Part shown: piece by piece, positions 24,721 through 34,646 of the stretch
How positions within the stretch are numbered: position 1 is the stretch's first letter
Layout: each line of letters starts with the position of its first letter
From: Andeanibacterium fulvum
GTDB taxonomy: Bacteria > Pseudomonadota > Alphaproteobacteria > Sphingomonadales > Sphingomonadaceae
Direction of reading: 5' to 3'
NCBI RefSeq assembly: GCF_037154085.1
Contig: NZ_JBANRM010000006.1
Coordinates: 1-64,000, forward strand
DNA: 64,000 nt
Notes under the pieces: model-generated
The model's input: only the letters and a program-made list of their open reading frames with translations
The model's database searches: none
Told to the model about the DNA's origin: nothing
Made by a program: the position numbers and the translations under genes

Positions 24721-25947
24721 TCAGTCGCCCAGCCACAATTGGTGGCTATCGATCCGCAGTTTGGTGATGGCGCGCTGTGCCTCGGTGCGGGCGGTCGCTT
24801 CTGCGCGGAAGGCATCGTGGACCATGCGTTCGGCCAGCAGCCGGTCCGCCAGGTCGATTTCGCCAAGCTCGAAGCCCTTGCGCAGCTTGGTCAGCGCCGC
24901 AATCTGGGCGTTGAGGCCCTCTCTCGCACGTTTCCATGCCTCGAAACGGAACGTGGCCTCGGCCACGTCCGAATCCGCCATTTCGCGCACGGAGAATCGC
25001 GCCAGTTGCGCGTCGGCCTGCGCCGCACTGGCATCGGCCGCCGCCTGATCGCTCAGCGCCGCGCGGTGTCCGCCGCCCAGGGGAACCGAGAACAGGAGCC
25101 CCGCGCCCCTTTCGGCCCCACCCCGCTCGGAGAAAAGACGCAGGCCGAAGGAGGGATCGGCCACTTTCTCGCGCCGGGTGCGCTCGGCAAGGCTGTCCAT
25201 CTTGCGTGCCTGGGCATCGGCCGCGGCAATCTCGTGGCTATTGGTCAGCACCAGCTCGCGATAATGTTCCAACCCGCCTTCGGGAATCGCCGGCTGCGGC
25301 ACTTGCGGCGCCTCCAACGGCACGGCCAGCGCAGGGAAATGCGCCGCCAATCTCGCGCGGGCGACATTGGCCCGGCCGGTGGATTGCTCCGCCATCAAGC
25401 GAGCCGAACCGAGCGCCGCCTCGACCTGATCGGCCTCCAGCGGGGCGGCGTCCTTCAATTCCACCCGGCGCTTCACGGCCGCGAGCGCCTGTTCGTAATT
25501 GGCAACCGCCTGCCGGTCGACCTCGGCCTCGGCAGAGGCTTCCAGCCAGTCCCACCAATGGCCTGCAAGCAGCAGAGCCGCCTGATGCTTGGCATCTTCG
25601 GCCATGTTTTCCGCCGCGTCGACGCCATGCTGACCGATCTCCCGGTCGAGCTGTGCCTTGCCGGGCAGGCGGAAGGCGCGGCTTACCTGCGCGTCATATT
25701 CGTCGAACGTGCCTTCCTGATCGATCGTGCGGCGATTGTAGGCGCCGGTGAAGGTCACTTCGTGCGAGCCCTTGGCGCGCGCGCGGGCGTCGGCTCGGGC
25801 AGCTTCGACCTTCGCGCGAGCGGTCACTACCGAAGGATGATCGTCGAGAGCGGTGTTCACCGCCGCCGCATCGGGCAGGCCCGCCTCGGCAGAAAGGGGC
25901 GCGGCAATGGCCAGCAGGGGCAGCAGGATAAGGATCGTTTTGCGCAT
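24721..25947 (-). CDS. TolC-family outer-membrane channel of the RND efflux system (CzcC-like)
   Basis: 408 residues from the ATG at 25947, which has GGAGGG nine bases upstream; an ATG-frame start at 25965 would overlap the RND stop. A signal peptide ends near LSAEAG. Two tandem helical repeats (around residues 25-200 and 210-400) match the outer-membrane efflux protein fold. It forms a trimeric outer-membrane duct. It is the last gene of the adaptor-pump-channel operon 30182 to 24721, so the duct serves the pump directly upstream. Confidence 0.85.
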   Translation of the reverse strand: MRKTILILLPLLAIAAPLSAEAGLPDAAAVNTALDDHPSVVTARAKVEAARADARARAKGSHEVTFTGAYNRRTIDQEGTFDEYDAQVSRAFRLPGKAQLDREIGQHGVDAAENMAEDAKHQAALLLAGHWWDWLEASAEAEVDRQAVANYEQALAAVKRRVELKDAAPLEADQVEAALGSARLMAEQSTGRANVARARLAAHFPALAVPLEAPQVPQPAIPEGGLEHYRELVLTNSHEIAAADAQARKMDSLAERTRREKVADPSFGLRLFSERGGAERGAGLLFSVPLGGGHRAALSDQAAADASAAQADAQLARFSVREMADSDVAEATFRFEAWKRAREGLNAQIAALTKLRKGFELGEIDLADRLLAERMVHDAFRAEATARTEAQRAITKLRIDSHQLWLGD

Positions 25948-25951
25948 CGGT

Positions 25952-28900
25952 TCAGCCCTCCGCACCGAGGGGTTGCACCGGGTTCTCGCGATCGCCCGCC
26001 TCGCGTTCCGCGGGACTTTCCCCGAAGCGGTTATAGAGAATCGGCAGCAGGATGAGAGTGAGCAGCGTGGCCGAGACGAGCCCGCCGATCACCACGATGG
26101 CCAGCGGCTTCTGGATTTCCGAGCCTGGCCCCGTGGCGAAGAGCAGCGGGACGAGGCCGAAGGCAGCGATAGTGGCTGTCATCAGCACCGGGCGCAGGCG
26201 ACGTTCCGCCCCGCGCCGCACGGCTTCGGCCAGCGGCATGCCTTCATCGCGCAATTGCCGGAAATAGCTCACCATAACGAGGCCGTTCAGCACCGCTATA
26301 CCCAGCAGGGCGATGAAGCCTACCGACGCGGGAACCGAGAGATATTCTCCCGAGGCGGCGAGCGCGATCATCCCGCCGACCATGGCGAAGGGGATGTTCA
26401 CCAGGATCAGCAGCGAGGCGCGGACCGAGCCGAGCGTGAAATAGAGGATCGCGAAGATCATCAGGATCGAGATCGGCAGCACCACGGCCAGGCGGGCACT
26501 GGCACGCTGCTGGTTCTCGAACTGGCCGCCCCAGACGATGCGATAACCCGGCGGCAAGGTGACATTCTGCGCAATGTCGGCCTTGGCCTCGTCGACATAG
26601 CCGACGAGATCGCGGCCCGAGACGAAGGCCTGCACCATGGCGAAGCGCGAGCCGTTCTCGTGCTCCAGCTTCACCGGCCCTTCGACACGGCGCACAGTCG
26701 CAATGTCACTGGCGCGGACCAGCTGCCCGGAGGGGGAGCGAAACAGCTGGTCCGCAAAGGATTCGGGAGTCATGCCCTGTGCGCCATCGGCACGCAGCAT
26801 GATCGGTACGCGGCGGCTGCCTTCGGCGACCACGCCGGCCTGCATGCCTTCCACCTGGGCCCGCATCATGTCCTGCAGATCGTTGATGGGCATCCCGGCG
26901 CGTCCGGCCGCGACGCGGTCGATATCGACCTGGAGATAATCGACCTGATCGTTGGCCACCGTCATTGCCTCGCTGGTGCCGTCGATGGTTTCGAGCCGCG
27001 CCTGAATTTGCCCTGCCAGCCGCGACAATTCGCCGAGGTCAGGCCCAAACAGCTTGAGCGCAAGGTCGCCGCGCGCGCCGGTGAGCATTTCGGAGGTGCG
27101 CATCTCGATCGGCTGGGTGTAGCTGGGCTCGATGCCGGGGAACTGGTCGAGCACCTTGCGGATCTCGTTCACCAGCCACTCCTTGTCCTTCACGCGCCAT
27201 TCGGAACGCGGCTTGAGCTTGATGAAGCCGTCGCTCTCGTTGAGGCCCATCGGATCGAGCCCGATCTCGTCGGAGCCGACGCGCATCACGATCTGTTCGA
27301 CTTCGGGAACGGCCTCCATCACGGCCTTCTGCACCTTGAGATCGCCCGCGACGGAATGGTCGAGCGAGACAGTTGGCAGCTTGGAGAGCTGGAGCACGAT
27401 AGAACCTTCATCCATCGTCGGCAGGAAGGTCTTGCCGGTGATCGAATAGGCCCCGACCGTGAGCAGCAGCGAAGCCCCCGCAATCGCGAAGACGCGCTTC
27501 TTGTGGGCAAAGGCAGCGCCCAGCGTGCGCGAATAAAAGGGCGACAGCTTGCGCATCACCCAAGGCTCGTGATGCCCTTCCTTCACCTTGAGCAGGTAGA
27601 AGGCGAGCACCGGGATCAGGGTGAGCGAGAGCAGCAGCGCCGAAAGCAGCGCCAGCACGATAGTGAGCGCCACGGGGGAGAACAGCTTGCCCTCCAGCCC
27701 TTCCAGCGTCAGCAGCGGCAGGAACACCAGCGCGATGATCGCCATGCCAGAGGCGACGGGCTTGGCCACTTCGGCAGCGGCGATGAAGATGTTGTGCAAC
27801 TTGCCGGAGCGGGCGTGTTTCGGATCGCTGAGGCGTTCTACCACGTTTTCGACCACCACAACGGCCCCGTCCACCAGCATGCCCACCGCGATGGCAAGGC
27901 CGCCAAGGCTCATCAGATTGGCCGTAAGCCCGATGGCACGCATGAAGATGAAAGTGAGCAGGGCCGCCATCGGCAGGGCCAGCGCGACGATCACCGAGGC
28001 ACGGAAATCGCCCAGGAACAGCAGCAGCAGGATCACGACCAGCAGGGTCGCCTCCAGCAGCGCTTCCTCCACCGTGCCCACGGCATGGGCGATCAGTTCG
28101 GAACGGTCATAGAAGGGGACGACCTTCATCCCTTCGGGCAGGCTGGGCTTCAGTTCCTCCAGCCGGGCCTTCACTCCGTCCACCACCTTGGAGGCATCGG
28201 CCCCACGCAGGCCGATGACGAGGCCTTCAACTGCTTCGCCCCTGCCGTTCTCGGTCACCGCGCCATAGCGCGTGCGGCTGCCCAGGCGGACATTGGCGAC
28301 ATCGCCCACCCGCACCACTGCGCCATTGGCATTCTTGACCACCACGGAAGCGAGATCGTCCAGCGTGCGGATCGCACCGGTAGAACGCACGATCAGCGCC
28401 TCTTCCCCGGTGACGATGCGGCCTGCACCGTCATTGCGGTTGCCGCTCTCGATCGCGGCGGCAAGGTCCGCCGTGCTCAACCCGGCGGCGGCAAGCGCGC
28501 CGTTGTTCGGCGCGACTTCGAAAGTCTCGGCAAAGCCGCCCAGCGCATTGACGTCCGCCACGCCCGGCACAGTGCGCAGGGCAGGCCGCACGACCCAGTC
28601 GAGCACACGGCGCTTCTCGGCAAGGCTCTGCGGGCCTTCCAGCGTGAACATGTACATGTCCGACAGCGGAGTGGAGATCGGCGCCATGCCGCCTTCCACC
28701 GTGGCAGGCAGGTCGCCCATCACGGCATTGAGCCGCTCCGACACCTGGCTGCGGGCCCAATAGATGTCGGTCTTGTCGGAGAAATCGATAGTGATGTCGG
28801 CAATCGCGTATTTCGCGACCGAACGCAGCACCGATTGGTTGGGGATGCCCAGCATCTCCATCTCGATCGGCGCGATCACCCGGCTTTCGACTTCCTCGGG

Positions 28901-29071
28901 CGTCATACCGGGGGCCTTGAGGATGATCTTCACCTGAGTGGAGCTGATGTCCGGAAAGGCATCGATGGGCAGATTGGCGAAGGACCAGCCGCCGATTGCA
29001 GCCAGCAGCGCGGCAATGCCCAGCACTGCCAGCCTGAGCGAAAGCGCCTTTTCGACGAGCGAGCGAAGCAT
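25952..29071 (-). CDS. Heavy-metal efflux RND pump (CzcA/CusA family)
   Basis: 1039 residues with 12 predicted transmembrane helices and two large periplasmic loops. The N-terminus LRSLVEKALSLRLAVLG and the motif DAFPDISSTQVKIILKAPGM (partly shown) are typical of HME-RND proteins. The helix-4 signature reads LAIAVGMLVDGAVVVVEN, with the D-G-A-x4-E-N core but Ala where CzcA proteins have the first Asp of D-F-G. The signature is closest to the type sometimes called HME5. It exports metal ions from cytoplasm and periplasm by proton antiport. The metal is not told by sequence. Confidence 0.9.
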   Translation of the reverse strand: MLRSLVEKALSLRLAVLGIAALLAAIGGWSFANLPIDAFPDISSTQVKIILKAPGMTPEEVESRVIAPIEMEMLGIPNQSVLRSVAKYAIADITIDFSDKTDIYWARSQVSERLNAVMGDLPATVEGGMAPISTPLSDMYMFTLEGPQSLAEKRRVLDWVVRPALRTVPGVADVNALGGFAETFEVAPNNGALAAAGLSTADLAAAIESGNRNDGAGRIVTGEEALIVRSTGAIRTLDDLASVVVKNANGAVVRVGDVANVRLGSRTRYGAVTENGRGEAVEGLVIGLRGADASKVVDGVKARLEELKPSLPEGMKVVPFYDRSELIAHAVGTVEEALLEATLLVVILLLLFLGDFRASVIVALALPMAALLTFIFMRAIGLTANLMSLGGLAIAVGMLVDGAVVVVENVVERLSDPKHARSGKLHNIFIAAAEVAKPVASGMAIIALVFLPLLTLEGLEGKLFSPVALTIVLALLSALLLSLTLIPVLAFYLLKVKEGHHEPWVMRKLSPFYSRTLGAAFAHKKRVFAIAGASLLLTVGAYSITGKTFLPTMDEGSIVLQLSKLPTVSLDHSVAGDLKVQKAVMEAVPEVEQIVMRVGSDEIGLDPMGLNESDGFIKLKPRSEWRVKDKEWLVNEIRKVLDQFPGIEPSYTQPIEMRTSEMLTGARGDLALKLFGPDLGELSRLAGQIQARLETIDGTSEAMTVANDQVDYLQVDIDRVAAGRAGMPINDLQDMMRAQVEGMQAGVVAEGSRRVPIMLRADGAQGMTPESFADQLFRSPSGQLVRASDIATVRRVEGPVKLEHENGSRFAMVQAFVSGRDLVGYVDEAKADIAQNVTLPPGYRIVWGGQFENQQRASARLAVVLPISILMIFAILYFTLGSVRASLLILVNIPFAMVGGMIALAASGEYLSVPASVGFIALLGIAVLNGLVMVSYFRQLRDEGMPLAEAVRRGAERRLRPVLMTATIAAFGLVPLLFATGPGSEIQKPLAIVVIGGLVSATLLTLILLPILYNRFGESPAEREAGDRENPVQPLGAEG

Positions 29072-29078
29072 GGGTGCC

Positions 29079-30182
29079 TTACTCCGCCGTCATGGCCTTG
29101 AGTTCGGCAATGCCGCTCACCGCGACCGCCTCACCCGGCTTGAGTCCCTCGGAGATATAGGCCCTGCCCGCAGCCTGTCCGGTGACCGTGACCTTGCGGC
29201 TGACGAAGCGGTTGCCGCTGCGTACGAAGACAGTGTCGTCCTCGCCGATGCGGGTCACGGCCGTGGCAGGAACGGCTACTCCCGGCCGGGCGCCCTGCCC
29301 GGCGATCACCACCATCACATTCTTGCCCGCCACAAGTCCGGGTGCCGCACCGATGCTGGCCTTGGCCATGATCGAGCGCGTTTCCGGATCGAGCGAAGGC
29401 GCGACGGAGAGAATCTTGCCGCCGACGATCATCGGCTTGCCATCCTCGCCGGTTCCCAGTTCCACTTCCACCGGCATGCCGGGGCTGACGGACTTCGCCA
29501 GCCGCTCCGGCAATTGCAGGTCGACGCTATAGGCACTGGCATTCTCGATCACGAACGGCGCGGTCATGCCGTCGACCGGGCCGCCGGTTTCGACTGCTAC
29601 ATGCGCCACGCGACCAGAGATCGGGGCCCGCAAGGTCATGGTTCCGTCAGGCCCGGCGCCTGCAAGCGAAACGAGCCGCTGCTGCTCCGAGACCGACGCG
29701 CGCGCCTGCTTCAAAGCGGCCTGTGCCTCTTCGGAACGGGCTTCGGCAATCACGCCTTCCTTCGCCAGCTGCGCCATGCGCTTCGCCCGTGCCTCGGCAA
29801 GGCCGAGTTCGGCTTGCGCGCGCGCAAGCTCGCCGCGGATCTGGGTCGGCTCTGCCGCGCGGACCAGCGCCAGGGCCTGTCCGCGTGCAACTTCCTGCCC
29901 TTCGATCACATAGATGCGCACTGCCGCGCCGGGGAAGTTCGACGTAACCGCCACGCGTGCTTCCGGCGGCAGGCTGATCTGGCCAGGCACCGTGCCCAGC
30001 GGAACCGTGTCGACCGCCTGCGCGGGCGCAGTGACAATGCCCAGCCGCTTCATCTGCGCGGCATCGAGCGTGCCGGCGGGCGCAGCCGCTTCCTGCGGCT
30101 CCTCGGCCGATTTGTCGGAACAGGCCGCCGTCAGCGCAAGAGCGCAGCAGGCAGCAAGCGGCGAAAGGATGCGTCGGGTCAT
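29079..30182 (-). CDS. RND periplasmic adaptor lipoprotein (CzcB-like)
   Basis: 367 residues from the ATG at 30182. The lipobox is LTAACSD, with Cys near residue 21. A barrel-sandwich hybrid domain, then a long coiled-coil hairpin around residues 110-170 (QIRGELARAQAELGLAEARAKRMAQL in part), then beta-barrel and membrane-proximal domains are recognisable. It bridges the pump and the outer-membrane channel. It heads the efflux operon, ends 7 bases before the pump gene, and faces the response-regulator gene across a 99-base divergent promoter. Confidence 0.85.
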   Translation of the reverse strand: MTRRILSPLAACCALALTAACSDKSAEEPQEAAAPAGTLDAAQMKRLGIVTAPAQAVDTVPLGTVPGQISLPPEARVAVTSNFPGAAVRIYVIEGQEVARGQALALVRAAEPTQIRGELARAQAELGLAEARAKRMAQLAKEGVIAEARSEEAQAALKQARASVSEQQRLVSLAGAGPDGTMTLRAPISGRVAHVAVETGGPVDGMTAPFVIENASAYSVDLQLPERLAKSVSPGMPVEVELGTGEDGKPMIVGGKILSVAPSLDPETRSIMAKASIGAAPGLVAGKNVMVVIAGQGARPGVAVPATAVTRIGEDDTVFVRSGNRFVSRKVTVTGQAAGRAYISEGLKPGEAVAVSGIAELKAMTAE

Positions 30183-30205
30183 GACGCAGGGAATGTCGAC
30201 CCAAG

Positions 30206-30242
30206 CTGACAACAACTTGTCAGATTGGCAGGCTCTTGTCAG
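30206..30242. promoter_or_regulatory. Repeated TTGTCAG boxes in the efflux/two-component promoter
   Basis: CTGACAA-CAAC-TTGTCAG at 30206-30223 is a perfect 7-base dyad with a 4-base centre, and a third copy of TTGTCAG lies at 30236-30242, 19 bases downstream of the second. All three sit in the only 99 bases between the adaptor gene and the response regulator, so they are the probable binding site of the response regulator. Confidence 0.55.
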
Positions 30243-30281
30243 TTTTCGCTTTCAATGCGGGCAGAAGAAGGAGTGAACCCT

Positions 30282-30938
30282 ATGCGCCTGCTGCTGGTGG
30301 AGGACGATGCCGAGCTGGGCCGGAGGCTGAGCGAGCGCCTGCGCAGCGCGGGCTTCGCCGTGGACCTCGCGCGGGACAGTGCAGAAGCGGAAGACTGGCC
30401 CGATCTCGACAAGATGGGCGCGATCATACTGGACCTCGGCCTGCCCGATGGCGACGGGCTCGACCTGCTGCGCCAGTGGCGCGCGAAGAAGGTCGATTGC
30501 CCGATCCTGATCCTCACCGCGCGCGGAAGCTGGCAGGACAAGGTGGAAGGCCTCAACGCCGGGGCCGACGATTTCGTGGTCAAGCCGGTACGTTTCGAAG
30601 AACTGCTCGCGCGGCTGAACGCCCTGTTCCGCCGCCATGCGGGCAAGCGCGAGAGCGGGATCGTGCTGGGCGACCTCGCGCTCGATCCGCTGACCCATTC
30701 GGTGACGCTCAAGGGCGAGACGCTGGACCTCGCCCGGCAGGAATTCCGCCTGCTGCACCTGTTCATGCGCCGGGCGGGTCAGGTGCTCTCGCAGGGGGAC
30801 ATCCTCGAAAACCTCTATGAGCTCGACGCCCCGCGCGAACTCAATACGATCGAAGTGATGGTGGGCCGCCTGCGCCGCAAGATCGGCAAGGAACGCATTA
30901 CCACCCTGCGCGGACTGGGCTACAGGTTCGAGAAATGA
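30282..30938 (+). CDS. OmpR/PhoP-family response regulator for the efflux locus
   Basis: 218 residues from the ATG at 30282, with GAAGGAG about 8 bases upstream; the frame is open further 5' but not coding. The receiver domain has the acidic pair in LLVEDDAE, phospho-acceptor Asp51 in ILDLGLPDG and the conserved Lys in FVVKPVR near residue 101. The C-terminal winged helix ends with a typical TLRGLGYRFEK. It overlaps the kinase gene by four bases. It is the likely activator of the divergent metal-efflux operon. Confidence 0.92.
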   Translation: MRLLLVEDDAELGRRLSERLRSAGFAVDLARDSAEAEDWPDLDKMGAIILDLGLPDGDGLDLLRQWRAKKVDCPILILTARGSWQDKVEGLNAGADDFVVKPVRFEELLARLNALFRRHAGKRESGIVLGDLALDPLTHSVTLKGETLDLARQEFRLLHLFMRRAGQVLSQGDILENLYELDAPRELNTIEVMVGRLRRKIGKERITTLRGLGYRFEK

Positions 30939-32311
30939 CTTCCGCCCATCCTGCGTCCCTGCCCCCGGCCCGCGCCCAGTCAGGCAGCCTGCGCCTGCGC
31001 TTCCTGCTGGCGGTGATGCTGTGGGTGGTGCTGGGGATCGGGTCGATCTGGATTTCGGCCACGCGGGTCTTCACAAGCCATGTGGAACAGCAGTTCCATG
31101 ACGAGTTGAACGTCCATGTGCGCGAACTGGCGCGGCTGACGGAGATCGACGCCGAGGGCCGCCCCTATCTGATCCGCCCGCTGTCCGATCCACGCTATGA
31201 GGTGCCGCTCTCGGGCTATTACTGGCAGGTAAATGCAGCGAGCGGCGCGGTCCTGCGCTCGGTTTCGATGACGCGGGGCAATCTGGACGACGAGGTGGCC
31301 CATTCCCACGCGATCGCCCATCGGGTGGAGGAAGGGCCGACCGGCCCGGTGATCGCCTATGGCCTCGCCCGGCCTGACAGACGGGGCGGCGAGATCCACT
31401 TCGTCATCGCAACCGACCAGAATGAACTCGACCGGGTGGTGGATGACTTCACCGGCGAACTGACCCTCGTGCTGGCCGTGCTGGGCCTGCTGCTGCTCGC
31501 CACCGGCTTTGCGATCATCCGCTATGGCCTGAGGCCACTCAACCGTCTGGGCGAGGCGATTGCTCGGCTGCGGCAGGGGCAGGCCGTGCAACTGGAAGGC
31601 GCATATCCTTCCGAAATCGCCCCGCTGGCGGATGACCTCAACGATTACATTCGCCAGAATGCCGAAATGATCGCCCGCGCCCGCGTGCAGGCGGCCAACC
31701 TTGCCCATTCCCTGCGCACGCCGCTGGCGGTGGTGACCGACGAGGCCGAGCGGCTCGCCGAAGGAGACAGGGCGCCCGAATCCGCCCGCGTCCTGCTCGA
31801 TCAGGCGCGGATGATGGAACAGCAGATCGAATATCAGCTCGCCCGGGCCCGTTCGGCTGGCGCGAGGGTGCCGGGCTCCACCAGCACCCTGCCCGATCTG
31901 TTCGTGCCGATCCTCAGCGCGATGAAGCGGCTGCATCCCGATATACGCTTCGTGCTGCGCAACGAGCTTGCCAGCGAATGCGTGCTGCAGGCCGATCCGG
32001 TGGACCTTTCGGAACTGGTCTCCATCCTGATCGACAATGCCGGCAAATGGGCCTCCTCCACGGTGACCGTGGGAGTGAAAGACTCACGCGGCCATGTGCG
32101 GATCGCGGTTGAGGATGACGGTCCGGGCATGACCGCCGAACAGATCGCCCGCGCCTTCGAAGTGGGCATGCGGTTCGATCCGGACAAGCCGGGCTCCGGC
32201 CTCGGCCTCGCCATCGCCAGGGACATTTGCGAAAGCATGGGCGTGCAGTTGAAGCTCAAGGCCGGGGCTGCCGGCCTTGTCGCCCAGATCGACTTCGGAG
32301 AGCCCGCTTAG
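30935..32311 (+). CDS. Sensor histidine kinase for the efflux locus
   Basis: 458 residues. One transmembrane helix near residues 23-45, a periplasmic sensor domain of about 130 residues, and a second helix near 175-200 precede a HAMP-like segment (RYGLRPLNRLGEAIARL). The phospho-accepting His258 lies in LAHSLRTPLAV. ATP-binding motifs are SILIDNAGKWA, EDDGPGM and SGLGLAIA. The arrangement resembles PhoQ-type kinases. It overlaps the response regulator gene and probably senses periplasmic metal. Confidence 0.9.
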   Translation: MTSAHPASLPPARAQSGSLRLRFLLAVMLWVVLGIGSIWISATRVFTSHVEQQFHDELNVHVRELARLTEIDAEGRPYLIRPLSDPRYEVPLSGYYWQVNAASGAVLRSVSMTRGNLDDEVAHSHAIAHRVEEGPTGPVIAYGLARPDRRGGEIHFVIATDQNELDRVVDDFTGELTLVLAVLGLLLLATGFAIIRYGLRPLNRLGEAIARLRQGQAVQLEGAYPSEIAPLADDLNDYIRQNAEMIARARVQAANLAHSLRTPLAVVTDEAERLAEGDRAPESARVLLDQARMMEQQIEYQLARARSAGARVPGSTSTLPDLFVPILSAMKRLHPDIRFVLRNELASECVLQADPVDLSELVSILIDNAGKWASSTVTVGVKDSRGHVRIAVEDDGPGMTAEQIARAFEVGMRFDPDKPGSGLGLAIARDICESMGVQLKLKAGAAGLVAQIDFGEPA

Positions 32312-32332
32312 GGCACCCGCTTAGGGCAGTGC

Positions 32333-34573
32333 CTAAGGCTTGAGGCGCTTCGCCGGAAGCTTCACTTCCGCCACTTGCCCATCCGCCAGCGCGTCCTTCG
32401 CCAGCACGAAGCGATAGGTGCCAGCCGCCACCTGCCAGCCCCTGGGCGTCCAGTCGGCAAGCACGCGCGATTCAAGCGGGATCGTGACCTCCCGCGCTTC
32501 CCCCGGAGCAAGCTCCAGCTTGGCGAAACCCGCGAGGCGGCGCAGTTTTGTGCCATTGGCATCGGCAAGATAGACCTGCGCCACTTCGGCGCCTGCGCGG
32601 CCGCCAGTGTTGCGGATCGTGACCCGCGCGGTCAGCCCATCCTTGCCCGAGGCGACCGAAAAGCCCTCTGCCGCAAAGCTGGTGTAGCTCAGCCCGTGGC
32701 CCATGGCGAAGAGTGGCGCCTTCCCCTCCCGCGCGAACCAGCGATAGCCGATATCGGCACCCTCGATGTTGTAATCGACGTCCAGCTTCTGGCCCGGCGC
32801 ACCGACGCCCACGAAATTGGGCTCGACTTCGCCCAGACCGGGGAGTTCCGGGCGGGGCAATTGCGCAACCGATGCGGGAAACGTCACCGGCAGGCGGCCG
32901 GACGGATTGACCTTGCCGAACAGGACATCGGCAATCGCCTCGCCCCCACGCGCGCCGGGATACCAGGCTTCCAGAATGGCTTTCACGTCGTCCTTCCACG
33001 GCATCGCCACCGGCCCGCCGGTCTCCAGCACCACGATAGTATTGGGATTGGCCTTCGCCACTGCGGCAATCAGCGCATCCTGCCCATTGGGCAGCGAGAG
33101 ATCGGCCACGTCGAAGCCCTCCGTCTGGTACTGAGTGGCAAAGACGATGGCGACATCCGCCTGGGAAGCGGCCAGCGCGGCCTCCGCAGGATAGGCCCCA
33201 TCGCGATATTTCACTTTTGCTTCCGGAACAGCCGCGCGGATCGCGGCGAGCGGGGCCGAGCGGTTATAATCCTGCCCCAACATGGCCGCGAATGGCCCGT
33301 TCCCATCCTGCACGCCCGGGATCGTGATGGAGGGCCCCTCGTCTCCCAGCACTTTGGACGATCCGCCACCTACCGGCGTGCCCGCATCTGCATGGCCGCC
33401 GATCACCGCGATGGACCGGACATTCGGCCCCAACGGCAAGATCCCAGCCGGATTGGTGAGCAGAACGATCCCCTCCTGCGCGACCTTCAGGGCGACTTGC
33501 GAATTGGCCGCCGCGTCCATGGACCCGATCGCCGCCGGATGCGCATCGAGGCCATTGTCGTAGATCGCATGGAGGATGGCGCGAGCCATCTCCCCCAGAC
33601 GCTTGCGATAGGCCGGGTCGGACTGCGCCGCCGCCTTGAGTTGCTCACCGAAGAAGGGTTGGGGGTCGATCGGAGAGCCCGATTGCTGGTCGAGCCCCGT
33701 CAGCGCGTAATCGAGCCCGTCGACCGCGCCCCAATCCGACATCACGAAGCCGCGATAGTTCCAGTCGCGCCGCAACACGTCGGTCAGCAGCCATTCGTTC
33801 CCGCAGCTCTGCGCGCCGTTGGTGGCGTTGTAAGCGCACATGATCGAACCAGGATCGCCCTGTTCCAGCGCGATCTCGAAGGCCAAGAGATCACTCTCCC
33901 GCAAGGCCTTTTCTGCGATCACCGTGTTCATGAAGGCCCGGCCGGTCTCCTGCGGGTTGATCGCGAAATGCTTGACGGTGGAGACCACGTGGTTCGACTG
34001 GATGCCGCGCACCGCCGCGCCGCCCAGCAGGCCGGAATGGAGCGGATCTTCCCCCAGATATTCGAACGTGCGCCCGTTGCGCGGGTCGCGCATCAGGTTG
34101 ATCCCGCCCGCCAGCATCACGTTGTAGCCCTTGGCCCGTGCTTCCGAGCCGATCATGCGGCCGCCCTGTTCGATCAGCCCCACATTCCATGTCGCGCCCT
34201 GTGCCGTGCCGCTGGGCAATTGCGTGCCGCCATTCCCGCGCGCGCCGCTGATCCAGGTGACGCCGAGGCTGGCATCGGTTTCGTGGAGGGCGGGAATGCC
34301 CAGTCGCTCGATCCCGGGGATGAAGCCGGCGCCGGGGCGGGAGCCTTCGGGCGCGGGCTGGTCGCCCCGTGCGGTGGTGAGCAGGCCGAGTGTGAGCGTG
34401 ATCCGCTCGTCATCCGTCATCTGCGCTTCGGTCGCTGCGGCGCGGGCCGCGGCATCGTCCGGCGCCTTCTCCCTGGCCTGCAGCGGCACGCTCAAGGGCA
34501 AGGGGGCGAGTGCGATCAGCGCGATGGCGGCAATGCCGCGCAGGCCGGCGATGCGGGCAGATTTCGACTTCAC
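32333..34573 (-). CDS. Secreted glycoside hydrolase family 3 beta-glucosidase/xylosidase
   Basis: 746 residues from a GTG at 34573 with a GGGGAAGGA site upstream; an ATG at 34618 is another possibility. A signal peptide with a long hydrophobic segment ends near LQARE. The GH3 N-terminal barrel carries the nucleophile Asp in GFVMSDWGAVDGL, the GH3 C-terminal sandwich follows (LLTNPAGILPL) and a fibronectin III-like domain closes the protein (GLTARVTIRNTGGRAGAEV). It releases terminal sugars from oligosaccharides in the periplasm or outside. It is divergent from the CE1 esterase, with a LacI-type operator between. Confidence 0.9.
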   Translation of the reverse strand: MKSKSARIAGLRGIAAIALIALAPLPLSVPLQAREKAPDDAAARAAATEAQMTDDERITLTLGLLTTARGDQPAPEGSRPGAGFIPGIERLGIPALHETDASLGVTWISGARGNGGTQLPSGTAQGATWNVGLIEQGGRMIGSEARAKGYNVMLAGGINLMRDPRNGRTFEYLGEDPLHSGLLGGAAVRGIQSNHVVSTVKHFAINPQETGRAFMNTVIAEKALRESDLLAFEIALEQGDPGSIMCAYNATNGAQSCGNEWLLTDVLRRDWNYRGFVMSDWGAVDGLDYALTGLDQQSGSPIDPQPFFGEQLKAAAQSDPAYRKRLGEMARAILHAIYDNGLDAHPAAIGSMDAAANSQVALKVAQEGIVLLTNPAGILPLGPNVRSIAVIGGHADAGTPVGGGSSKVLGDEGPSITIPGVQDGNGPFAAMLGQDYNRSAPLAAIRAAVPEAKVKYRDGAYPAEAALAASQADVAIVFATQYQTEGFDVADLSLPNGQDALIAAVAKANPNTIVVLETGGPVAMPWKDDVKAILEAWYPGARGGEAIADVLFGKVNPSGRLPVTFPASVAQLPRPELPGLGEVEPNFVGVGAPGQKLDVDYNIEGADIGYRWFAREGKAPLFAMGHGLSYTSFAAEGFSVASGKDGLTARVTIRNTGGRAGAEVAQVYLADANGTKLRRLAGFAKLELAPGEAREVTIPLESRVLADWTPRGWQVAAGTYRFVLAKDALADGQVAEVKLPAKRLKP

Positions 34574-34646
34574 AATGGCATCCTTCCCCTGGCCCACCGG
34601 ATGGCGGACGGGACGCAAGGCATGCTTGCCTTTTCATCCCGAATGA

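Noticed and set aside
25853..29101. A 1082-codon + strand open frame opposite the RND pump
   Set aside because: It is a GC-rich shadow of the pump gene: His/Gln/Arg/Gly-rich with no domains.
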